From assembly GCF_004379255.2 (NCBI RefSeq), contig NC_056036.1:41007576-41071575 (forward strand): a stretch of DNA of 64,000 bases, written 5' to 3'. This stretch comes from Salvia splendens (Eukaryota; Streptophyta; Magnoliopsida; Lamiales; Lamiaceae). Under the pieces are notes generated by a model. The model was not told where the DNA came from. It saw nothing but the letters and a program-made list of their open reading frames with translations, and made no database searches. Shown here piece by piece: positions 46,061 through 56,858 of this stretch (within the stretch, counting starts at the first letter, position 1; each line of letters opens with the position of its first letter). Both the position numbers and the translations under genes were made by a program.

Positions 46061-49000
46061 CTAGGATAAATCCATTCCTACCCTCTGCTTAGATTGATAT
46101 GCAAAATTCGGCTGAGGAGCAGCGACCTCCTCGGCTGGTAACTCACACGGCTGCCCAAATATGTCAGGGATTCCGTCCCACTTGTGTTTCTCCCTAGCTT
46201 CCCAGTATCCTCCCGTGTATCGGTAACAACCCTCCTCGTCCTTCCCAAACCATCTTGGTTTCCACCCTCTATCCTGCAACCTCCTTGCCTGCACCAAAAA
46301 CTCTTGCATCAGGCCTACGATGTACGTAGTCGTAAATGTGGGATGACTTCACCACAAAAGCAGATTCATGTGACCCATTAGTGTCAGTTATTTAATAATA
46401 CAAAAGTTACTAGGATTGAATCTCATGTAAGAAAAGAGACAAATAAGTTCTGGATTCAGCGAGGTAGACATGTATACTGTAGAAGAGAATCAATTTTCGA
46501 AACAGACCAGAAAGTAAGAATAAATACAAAAAAAAAAAAGAAGCAAGATGTTTCACCAGAGAGTACAATTATTTTCCAGACAGCTCTTGCATGAAAAAGA
46601 GTACATGTCCAATAATGCCGGAAAAAAGAGGTACGCACCTGTCTCTGTAACTGTTCAAGCCTCAGCTTCTCAGCATTTGCCAGCTCATATTCTCCATTCT
46701 CCAAATGCCTCTGGTCAGGTCTCAACCTTGAGTCTGTTGGAGGCAGCTTGTCCCGTAAACCAGGTGTCAATTCGTTTAAAGATATCGCAAATGGTGTGAG
46801 ATCATATCTTGTCTCGGTAACAGTTTTATCTCTTTCCCATAGCAAAACAGCTTCTGTCATAGGGTCATATCCCTTTGGCTTTGTGCTTGGATCTCCCATC
46901 ACATAATACATTGCTTCATCCCACTTCCCTATTAAAACCGCAACTTTCTCCCCAGTCCTATTGTCTTGCACGATTCCATGAACCTATATTCGACAAAATA
47001 ATGTGACAGGAAATCAGAGAGAAAAAATAAAAATTTGGTAAAATTGTATGGGACAGTGTAGATGAGATAATCTTATCACCAATTTTCACCACTATATGGT
47101 AAATTCAGGTATTTGCCATCTAGAATCTCGAAGTATTCATTTGTCATGCCTATTGCAATTGGTCGTGGCGATGGGGAACCAATTGTTTGATTTCTAAAGT
47201 TAACTTTAACTGGTTTGAAGATTAGACAATCACCTGATGTGGGTTCCGGTCTATAATAGACTGCTCCTTGAATTTGAGTTTGCAAGAGTAGTTACCACTG
47301 CCTTTTATGCGCATAGTGCCGTAGTGATCACAATAGATTTTACCAATTATGATGTTATATATAGAAGTAGTGACCTTGCTCCACTGAAAGGTCTCTCCGT
47401 CTTCAAACTGAAGAGTAAGAACTCCAACAGGGTCAAGCTGGATGGAACGACCCCAGAACTTCCCTTTGAGATTAGAATCTGCCCAAAATTTCCACCCTCT
47501 GCCCTCACAATGACAGGCAACAACCATTGGATGATGGCTAACCTGAAACTCCAAATACAGGACTCTTAATTGTTTATGCAGTTGATTACACTAGAAATGC
47601 AACTTAGCCAACTTGTAAGCTAATCCAAAATAGCAGAAACCTAGAAAAATAAAGAGAGAATGAAAAGGTTTATTGGTAGGTTTGTTGTCTACAGAAGAAT
47701 AACCTTTTCAGAGAAGAATCGTAGACCCTTATCCGGATAGTCAGCTTCATAGGTTTCCCCTAGGAGAGGATTGAATGGTTTGCATTGTCGGCCTTCTGTT
47801 GATGCATAACCAGACACTGCAAAAGCTGCTACGTTTAGAATCCTCATCAAATCGTTGTCCTGCAGAAGCAAAATGCAACTTTTAACTCCAAGACAAATAT
47901 ATCGGATAAACTGAAAGCTCTTTGCTAAATCAACAAATCAAGTCTAGGGTTGTCAGTCAATGACTTTTGATAACTCAACACAATAACTGGAAAGGTCAAT
48001 TGAAAAGGGTGCAGGATATAAGATGAGAGGGTTTGCATAACACTCGGCAGGTTTATGAATCATTCAATGGCAATTTCCACCGTGGTAAAATAAAGCTATT
48101 GAACGGACTTAGGTTAGACGTAACTAGTTAAATAGTGTTACTTCTCAATTGCTCCCTCATGCCTTAAGATATAGTACTATATCTACAATAATAAAGAACT
48201 TCTAATGATTTGATTCTACAAACGTCATTCGGGAAAAGCACATTCTATCATATACCAGCAGATGTAAAATGCTGCCTCCCAGTTACTTAATGAAAATATA
48301 TAGATTACGAACCCTGGGTTTTTTATGTATTGATATCTCTAGTCTAATGGTCCAGTTAACATTTAACATGACATAAAAAATCAATAAAATAGTGCTTGTA
48401 AGGTTACAAAATCACAAAAAGATCAAAGATTAGAAATCACCAGGATGGTCCATGATGCAACTTAATATATAGACAAATGAAACTTTTGTTCCAATACATT
48501 AATAAGTGAGTAAAACACGGTAATTAGGTTATCCTTCTAAGAAATGTTTGAAATGACAACCCAGCCCCAAACCCTTTTCAAGTAAAGGTAAGAGAATATA
48601 AAGATCTGACCTGTTTCCCCCATTCCAGAGCTTGATCAACAAGATATGAGTACTCCAAGTCTTCAAAGCATTTCTGCAGCGAGGACAGAGGCTCATTAAA
48701 GTACACAGGAAGACAAACGCCAGACAAATCCTTGCCAATGTTATCCTTAATGATCGACCATAGGCCAACTGGCTTCTCTTTCTCCTTTGGTTCCGGTAAA
48801 CTAGCCCTTCTTTTGACGTAGGGAAACTCAATTGTCTTGACCCCGGCACCAGCTTCTCTTAAATGACCGGACGAGGGAGATTCGTTTTCAGCCCAAGGGC
48901 TCTGTATGTACATTGGATTATCTCTGCTACGATATGAAGCACTTCTCAGCGACTCGGCAGATAAAAAGTCATTTGTGTCAAAAAAGATTCCATCGTCATC

Positions 49001-51263
49001 GTCAGTTTCCATGTCTACTCCGTATCGACTCTCATTATCTGCATCTGAGTCACTTGCACTGCCCTCAGACATAACTGAATAGAAATCTGCAAGAGCTTAA
49101 AAACAAGATTAAGTAAATGTTTAGTTAAAACTATCATTCGGTAAAAAATGCATAATGTATTGTTCAGTATCTTTTTCTTAAACAATGATGTAAGAAGTAA
49201 AAATAAACTGACCGCTGAATCTTCTATTCCCTTGTCCACAGCAAGAGTCTCTCCCCTTTGTTTCATCGACTACAGTTGTTTCCAGTTCAATCTTCTCTGT
49301 CTGCAGAACAAAAAAATTGATAAAAAACTTAGAAAACCTAGGGCTCTAATGCGAAAGAAAGTAAGAAAAATGCTTGGTAGAATGGTAAGTCAGTAATGGA
49401 GACAAGGATTGGGGATGATAATACACATTGTTGCTTGGTTAGGAAATAATTTCCCAGTGGTACTTTCTATTCCCTTTCTAGTGTTTTTCAGATTCAAAAT
49501 ACATAATCTTCATCGAAATAAAGGATAAGTGCAAACCTCCAGTCTTCTTAATGTGTCAAGCAGCAACATGTGCTTAAGTTGAAGACTCTTCAGTTGATGC
49601 TGCACCTCAGCAACTTCACCCAGCATTATAGACTCACAATCCTTTACTACAGTCTCATTAACGCCCTCCTCAACTAGCCGCGATCTTAACTTCTCAGTTG
49701 TAACAACAAAATCTTCAGAAGGTGCCAAGTCATAGCTTGTCAATAGCCTGGGGAATTTATCTTTAGCAGCCAGAAGAGCCTCAACCCATGAAGCTCTGTC
49801 TTCTTTGGATTGACAACGCAAGTGGAGAGTTTTTGTTCCTGTGAATATTGACAGTCTTTTGTCATCTGACTTGCTGGCCCGAACAGAAGAGACCTGTTCA
49901 ACATATTTTTTGGTGCTTAATGGTCAAAAAATTGGGGGCAATATTAGGAAGCTTTATCAAATTTACAACTCAGTGTCCTCAAAAGCATTCAAATATCTTA
50001 ATATGAAAAGTTCACATCAGAATAAGCTTAGAAAGCAACAACTCTGAAACAAAGAAATGTGTTATTCAGCTCTACTGCTTTCAATCTCCTTGTCAATAAA
50101 AACAACTTAGGAAAACATAATTTGCATTAGTAAGGTAAGTAATAACAAACCAAATGATTATTATTATCTCCCATCTCAAAAGTCTGTTTCAATATATTCA
50201 TACTTGATAAGGAGTACTTAGTTTATTAGTGGAACCACAAATAGAAATAGGAATCCATAGCACTTCTACATCCCTAAATTATTTCAACAACTTCCATCAA
50301 AAGCCAGCATAGGCTAATTTGTCCCAGTATATTACTCCACAAACTATTCAAGGAGATAGGGCAAGACCACATAATCTGACAAAAAAAAATTCATTTCCTA
50401 CTTAGCATCAGTGCATCCATTTGCATTAACCATGAATCATGAAAATACTTTAGTGACCACTACACCACAATTTAGTCATTTTTTAACCAACTAGCTAATC
50501 AATAGCTTTAATTAAACAATTAATCTACATCCCTCTACAATCCTATAGACTAGCAACAAGTTGTTCCCAAATGGAGGTTAGAGCGCCAATCCCCCTTTGA
50601 TTTACATCGCTGCTAAAACGTACACCAGGTTCGAATGGCAACGCAACGACAAGATCAAATAACTTACACTAAACACATTGCAATTACAAACAAAAGAAAT
50701 GAACAGACCTTCAAATGTACCTCCCCAAATGGCTTCCACTGCTTCCCCGACCCAAACGCACTAGCCCTAAGCGCGTTCCCGCTTCCACTCCCATTGCCAT
50801 TTCCACTACTACCCTTCCTCATATACCTCCAACTTTCCTGGCCAATCACTCTCACCCCCTTTTCCCTGACCGAACGCACCACAATCTTATCCGGCCCGTG
50901 CACCTTATAATACGAGAGCACCCCATCCTCCAACACGAACCACCTCTCCCTCCACCCCTTCCCGTAATTCACCCATTTATACAAAATTCCAGCCACACTC
51001 TTGATCTCCTCGCTCTCATCGCACTTCTCCGCCTGCAGATCGCCTCCGCCAGCGCCGCCATTGGTCGACAAACTCCACCTCGAGTTGAAACTCACCGGCC
51101 GCAGAATCGCATCGCTGCCGCCGCCGCTGCTGCTGTTGTTGAAACTCACACTCTCATGTAAGCAGTTTCCATCAACCACGAGCTCCTGACTTAGGGTTCG
51201 GGACTTCACTACAGCCGGATCCTTCTCGACCGACACCGGCGCAATGCAGCAAAGAGGATTCAT
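46061..51263 (-). CDS. Oxysterol-binding protein-related protein (ORP1/2 type)
   Basis: Eight exons on the minus strand: 51263-50709, 49893-49537, 49300-49213, 49086-48611, 47859-47704, 47542-47234, 46983-46639, 46288-46061. They join to 838 codons (837 residues), as expected for plant ORP1 proteins. A PH domain starts at about 88 ([18 protein letters not shown]), interrupted by a Gly/Ser/Asn-rich insert. A helical region follows at about 230-300. The lipid-binding ORD domain starts at about 400, with N-P-L-L-G-E-T-Y-E and the family signature V-S-H-H-P at 545-549 (next residue M, not P). ORPs move sterols or PI4P between membranes. From the context, no clear partner. All splice phases close in frame. 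Confidence 0.94.
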
Positions 51264-51710
51264 GCTTCGATCGCAGAAACCGCGAGAATCGGCTCCGATC
51301 CCCGGAGTAGAAACTCTTCGGATCGCCGGAGCTCCGCCGCACCCAACCGGAGATCGATCGGGCGACGATTCGGATAATATGACATATGATGAGTTACCGA
51401 AGCTGAGGGAGACGAAATGGCAGGCGCGGATCGGGGCGGATAGATATAGGAGAGTGTGTGTATGTATCTATGTATAGATAGGGTGGAAGTAGAGAGGTGC
51501 AGATCCAATTAATGGTGTCAGTGGAGGGGTGCGTAGGATAAGCAGAGGGGTTTAAATGCATGGGTTTGGGGTAGGCGTAATGATTGCGGGGGCAGCTAAC
51601 GTGCGCTGTGGGTGGTGGTGATGCCTTCCTATTTGCAGTGGTAGCGACTGGAATTTTGTTGGGGGTTGAGGCGGTCAATGAAATGACGGAAATGGGATTG
51701 CAGGTGGGTG

Positions 51711-51785
51711 AAATTGTTCGTTTGAGTGGGGGTGTTTTCGGAAATTGTTCGTTTGAGTGGGGGTGTTTTCGGAAATTGTTCTTGC
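51711..51785. repeat. 31-bp tandem duplication upstream of ORP
   Basis: Two identical 31-bp units (51711-51741, 51742-51772), each starting AAATTGTTCGTTTGAGTGGG, then a partial third unit. It lies about 450 bp before the ORP start codon. Confidence 0.9.
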
Positions 51786-51839
51786 AATGCAACTGACTAG
51801 CTTGTAAAACAGTTTTGTTGCCTCGTATACGGGTAAGTG

Positions 51840-52450
51840 TTATATTGCTAACTCAATACTTAATTGTTAATTATAATTAAATAATAACTATTAAATATTC
51901 AAATCAACTGCTTATATCATCAGCCCTGAAATGTCAATACGATCACAAAAAATGTCAATAATAGTATTAAGATCAATTTACGACAAATTAGTTGTACCTA
52001 ACTTTTGAAAAATATCTCATAACTTTAAAATGCATATAACTTTCTCGATTTAAATTATTTTTTCGCAAAAAATATATCAAATTAAAGATAATTTTATAAG
52101 GATTCTAACGGGATCTCACTTGCATATGTTCCGATGTCAAAATTTGAAAAAAATGAAAATTTTCAATTTTTTCTTAGAGCAACAAATGTCAACATATTCT
52201 ATAAAATATGTCAATATAATACGCGTAGAATGTCATTCTAAAAGCAATGAGTTGAAATTCTCAAAACACTGTGTTGATATTTTCAAAACATTATATTGAC
52301 ATTTTCATCCAAACCCTAATTTGATAGTTTTTTTTATCTTTTTCTATTTAACTAATAAAAATAAAAAATTACATGCGGCAAATTTTATACCACTAGATTC
52401 TAAAATCGTATGATCTTAAATTAGTTATAGTTACCAATGGATTACAAGCC
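51840..52450. repeat. Dispersed AT-rich repeat, copy 2
   Basis: Inverted relative to the copy at 28440-28860. Its first part (52042-52140, CTCGATTTAAATTATTTTTT to GCATATGTTCCGA) is also repeated at 52757-52860. The class is unknown. Confidence 0.7.
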
Positions 52451-52564
52451 TTGTATATGTATTGTAAAATCCCCTAAAGTGGTTATGGAAATATAGTAAA
52501 AATAGGGTCAAGGACAAATTTATATCATCATAATATCAAATGCCAAAACATAGATGAATATGGA

Positions 52565-52870
52565 AGGGGAAAGGATCAATTGCTAAATAATTAGCGATCA
52601 TAAATTAAAATCAAATCTTAGTCATTAGATTATGATATCTAGTTCTTGAAATAATGTCGCGTGAATTATATTTTAAATTTTAAAAATTATTAAATAAACT
52701 TAAAGGGTATTAATGTCATTTCTCTTTCATCAAAATCATTTTAAAATTGTAAATTTACGTAATTCTCTCGATTTAAATTATTTTTTCGCAAAAAATATAT
52801 CAAATTAAAAATAATTTTATAAGGATTCTAACGAGATCTCAATTGCATATGTTCCGACGATATTCGGGTG
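52565..52870. repeat. Dispersed AT-rich repeat, copy 3 (partial)
   Basis: It shares about 100 bases with copy 2 in the same orientation, and its left end (GATCAATTGCTAA) matches the outer part of copy 1. Confidence 0.6.
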
Positions 52871-53241
52871 ATGAAATTTGATAAATTATATTTCAATTTT
52901 CGTAGCAGATTTTATCAATAAAACAATGTTTGATAATTTTCTTGTACTTGTGTTGATATTCTCATGTCATATTATTGATATTTGTAATACATTATGTTGA
53001 TATAAAAAATATCCACGAAAATTATCATATGATAACATAATGACGATATCACCATTTTGTTGATATTTTATTTACTATTTATTGAAATTTGTGATCCGCT
53101 CTCCTTATTCATTTTAAAATTTGCAATTATGTGCTTAGTTTTTGTATTCTTCGTATTTGATACTCCTTTTCTTCTATTTTCTACACTTTCTATTTCCGTC
53201 ACACATGTCTAATGATGCAGACGCAGACAAACATAGAGTAA

Positions 53242-55043
53242 GAGCATCCACAACCGTGCTCTTGCCAGCGGCACGGTTGTGGGCCCGGGCGGTACTATTC
53301 ATGCCTGCTCTCTGGCAAGAGCACAACACCCACAACTGTGCTCTTCCGCAAGGACGAGCACAATTAATATAAAATTCAATTACACAAAAACATTTTCATA
53401 ATACTAAAATTCATTAAAAAAACCACAATAAAAATAACAAATTACAAATAAAATAAAAAGACATAATTAAAATCCTAAAAATTAAAAATTACATAATTAA
53501 AATACTAAAAATTAAAAATTACATAATTAAACTCCTAAAAATTAAAAATTACATAATTATTGGCTAATATAACCCGAGGAAGACTACGCATCCGGCGGCA
53601 CCAACCCCAATTGTTTTTGGAGACCCAATATTATGGACTCGTGCGTTTGAAGTTGCGTGGGGTCATAGTTGACCTATCGGCCATATTGAGTTGGGCCAAA
53701 AGGGCCCACAACGAGTTGTTCGGGGGTGGAGGTGGAACATAGGGTGCGGGTTCGGGAGCAGGGGCAGATGGAGTCGCGGCGCGACGTCGTTCGGCCGCCG
53801 CCTTCTTCCTACCTTGCGGTCGGCGTCGGGAACCGCTTGGTTGGGCATCGGGGCTACCCAAGTTAGCTTCGGCGAGTTGGCTAGCCACTTCTTCGCCGGC
53901 GTCGGATAGGGATGCCGACCGTGAGCGTTTGGAGGAGCCGCTAGAGGAGGATGTTATGCCTCCCTTATACTTCGGGTGCGTCCGCGTCTCCTGCCAAACG
54001 TTAAGATATTTGAACGACTTACCGTTCATGGATTGGTAGGTGCTCAGCGAGGCGGTGATGATGTCGACCTCGCTTCGGCCGCTCCCGGCTTTCCGGGACT
54101 CCTGGATGAAATAGCCGTTGAACTTGCCAATTTCTTCGTTGGCTCGGCCGATGCAGTTGCGCACCATACTCTCGTTGCGCTCGATCGTTCCCGGCGGCCG
54201 GTGTGCATTGTACCGGCTAGAGACGCGCCACCAAAAGTGATCGCCGGATTGGTTCGTTCCAACCACCGCATCTTCGGAGATTTCCAAGTACGCCTTGAAC
54301 AATCTTTCCATCTCCGCCGGTGAGTACGGTGTGCGGACACCGGCGCGAGATGGAGGATTCGGCATTTGGGAAGGGGCGCGAGGCCTAGGCTCCGGTGTCC
54401 ACCCGTAGCGCCCATCGGAGGCACCTTGATCGTCGATTGGGTATGGCCGGTAGCCACTCGGAACGCCCGAATCTTGGGTGAGAGGAGGGGCCGAATATTC
54501 CGTTTCCGGACTATGAAACGGTTGCGAACCGAACCATTCGGGGTTCCAACCGTGAGAGCCGCTTGGGTTGTCGTCGTTACCGGACATAGTGGTGTTGTAG
54601 GGTGTGAGAGGAAGATAAAAATGGATATGAGAGATTGATGATGAGAATTGTGTAGTGAAAGTGTGAATTTTTTGGAGTGAAATTGGGGGTATTTATAGAT
54701 GAAAGTGTGTATTTTTGGGGTAAAAAAAATAAAAAAAAAATTAAAAAGTGGGGAAAAACGGTTATAAACGGATATAATTTTTTGGGGAAGTGAAATTTTT
54801 TTTTTTTTTTTTATCGATTTTTTTAATAAAAATCCGATTTAAAAATAAAAAATAAAAAAATGTTTGAAACCAACGGCTATGCCGTTGGCGAATGGGAGAC
54901 CGCCACGTGTGCGTCCGCTGGCACGGACGTGCTCGATACATCGAGCAGCGCCGTGCCAGCGGCGCGGTTGCAGCGGTGGCGGTCCTTCGCCTTGCCGCTG
55001 GCACGGACGGCGGTGGCGCCAACCGCCACCGCTGCGGATGCTC
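53242..55043 (-). mobile_element. PIF/Harbinger element carrying ORF1 only, copy 2
   Basis: 1,802 bp starting GAGCATCCACAACCG and ending GCTGCGGATGCTC, with TAA at both edges (53239-53241, 55044-55046). GC-rich, partly palindromic ends flank one intact ORF on the minus strand. There is no DDE transposase, so it depends on another element. It is the same family as the deleted copy at 2925-3950. Confidence 0.93.
53631..54587 (-). CDS. Harbinger ORF1 protein (SANT/Myb-like)
   Basis: An unbroken 318-residue frame within the Harbinger element. The N-terminus is rich in Gly, Pro, Ser and Tyr. A Myb/SANT-like region lies at about 100-205 (P-Y-S-P-A-E-M-E-R-L-F, F-W-W-R-V-S-S-R-Y, R-N-C-I-G-R-A-N, F-K-Y-L-N-V-W). 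Then come a Ser-rich stretch, a basic segment (R-R-R-P-Q-G-R-K-K-A-A) and a Pro-rich tail. In Harbinger elements, ORF1 proteins bind the transposon ends and help the transposase into the nucleus. Such frames are often mislabelled in plant databases as glutathione S-transferase T3-like; no GST fold is visible. Confidence 0.85.
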   Translation of the reverse strand: MSGNDDNPSGSHGWNPEWFGSQPFHSPETEYSAPPLTQDSGVPSGYRPYPIDDQGASDGRYGWTPEPRPRAPSQMPNPPSRAGVRTPYSPAEMERLFKAYLEISEDAVVGTNQSGDHFWWRVSSRYNAHRPPGTIERNESMVRNCIGRANEEIGKFNGYFIQESRKAGSGRSEVDIITASLSTYQSMNGKSFKYLNVWQETRTHPKYKGGITSSSSGSSKRSRSASLSDAGEEVASQLAEANLGSPDAQPSGSRRRPQGRKKAAAERRRAATPSAPAPEPAPYVPPPPPNNSLWALLAQLNMADRSTMTPRNFKRTSP

Positions 55044-55046
55044 TAA

Positions 55047-56089
55047 GTATCTGTAATATGATGTGTTTTTTATCATTCACATATTTTTGGCTTTTGATAT
55101 TCGGGTCCTCTCTTCTGATGCTTATAATAGCATAATACAAAACTAAGACTAAAAATATCCATTATAATATTTTGATCTAAAAATTTGTTAAAAAGGTATT
55201 AAAATACCTCAAACATATCGAGTACAAAATTTAGATATCATTGTTTAAGTGACCTCAAAGGTTCAACCTTAAAATTTTTGGTCCAAGTCCACTAAAGAAA
55301 ACATACTAACAAAAAGTTAGAAAGTATAATACTCCCTCTGTCCCAGGCAGCGTTTCATATCCTGCACTTATTTTAGAAAAATAATAAAATATAAAAAGTA
55401 AAGTAAGAGAGAATATTATAGAGAAGTGCATTCGTTTTCAAAAAATAATAATAATAAATACTCCCTTTAACTAGTATTAATATTAACATGGAAAGGAAGA
55501 AGTAATAATTAACTATGATTTGAAAACTTAGAACTATACTCTAAATTACTGGAAAAATAGAAAATAAGAGATTCAAATAACTTATCGTATTTTAAAATTC
55601 GCATCTTTAGCAAGAGTTAATTACTAGAACTATGAGGTGTAGGAACATGACAAATAAAAATAAGCTACCTTCGTAAATTTATTAAAATTATCAGGGCGTG
55701 TTTTTTTTACATTTAATTAATATCTCTATTACTAACTTACGTGAATCTCATTTTTCATTAATAATATTTTTCTACCGTAGACAAAGGAAACATACTTTTA
55801 AAATTTATACACTCCTTATTTGAAATTTATCTAATAAAGAAAGTAAAAATAATCTCCAAAACAAAGAATTCAGTCAACTTTCTAATATATTGTCATTCAA
55901 ATTTCCTAAATAGTTAGATACTCAATAATAAAATACTAGTATTATTTTATCATTCATAATTTAGTAAGCAAATTTTAATATGGTAGACTTGTGATAAAAC
56001 TCCGGTTGACTCGGGATTTCAACTCAGTGTTTATTTTTCAAAAATCGAAGAAAGTAAAAACAAAAAGAGGAATGAGGCGAAAATAATAG
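55047..56089. other. Intergenic gap upstream of the RRM gene
   Basis: AT-rich. A lone Stowaway-like left end (CTCCCTCTGTCCC) lies at 55333, without a matching right end. The last 100 bases include the motif GGTTGACTCGGGATTTCAAC, also found near 62690 and 63170. It should contain the RRM gene promoter. Confidence 0.55.
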
Positions 56090-56858
56090 GGCAAGAACAA
56101 TTGGGTCGAGAATTTCAGCAGCTTCAATTCTTCACCACACCTACCGGAAATCTGCCGTCGCGATCGTTACACCGCCGTTTCAAACTCAAGGCATATCCAT
56201 ACTACCTTTCTATTTTTTTGATCGTCTCCTTAATTTCCTTACAATGATGAAATACGTGCTATGATCGCTCCTGTCGAGCTTTGGTTTTGTAGCCGCGGAT
56301 TTGTTTAGGAGGATTAATTTTCTTTTGATCGGATTGCTTGTTCCTGCCGTTGCTGATCTGTAATGCTACATTTTCTTCATTAGGCGTATTCAAGCTGTTG
56401 ATGCTCGCATTTGCTAGAATAGTGAAATTGTGATGTGTATATAGGATATAGTCTACTTTTGGTGAATTTATAAGAAATTGATGTTTGTGAATACTGTAAC
56501 TTTTTTACTGGGGGAATATTATGTTGATTGTGTAAAGTTGCTTTTGTGGGGGAAGCGGAACCTTAATGTAAATGGACTTGTGAAATTATTTTAATTATGT
56601 TTTTCTGTTACCTTGCTTTAGATCTGTCTAGAACAACATCTTTTCCTTTTTTAAGATAGGTAAATTGTCTTGAGTTACATAAGAGTTAAGCTAGTGCTGT
56701 CTTATACTCTTATTAGGTAAGTTTAATAATATTGAACTAATAACTGAGGGTAGATAAATTCATGATGCTTGTATTTTTTCTGAAATCTGTTGGGTTTTCC
56801 TTTTCTTGTTTACATATAAACAGGTGGGGGAACGTTTGGGTAAGAATAGCTTGCTTTC
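56090..56858 (+). other. 5' leader and leader intron of the RRM gene
   Basis: A pyrimidine-rich GC-richer block at about 56100-56190 looks like a first, non-coding exon. An intron acceptor is clear at 56822-56823 (ATATAAACAG, then GTGGGG), 36 bases before the start codon. The donor is not certain. Confidence 0.5.

Larger units (their letters stand above)
51264..53238. other. ORP 5' region and repeat-rich gap
   Basis: The first 200 bases are the ORP leader and promoter side. Then come a 31-bp tandem duplication (51711-51772) and two copies of an AT-rich dispersed repeat (51840-52450, 52565-52870). No gene is seen. Confidence 0.55.

Noticed and set aside
53631..54587. Reading this frame as a glutathione S-transferase T3-like host gene
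   Set aside because: It lies wholly inside TAA-flanked Harbinger ends and has a SANT/Myb-like region; no GST fold or motif is visible.
55333..55470. A complete Stowaway MITE
   Set aside because: Only a left-type end (CTCCCTCTGTCCC) is visible; I find no matching inverted right end.
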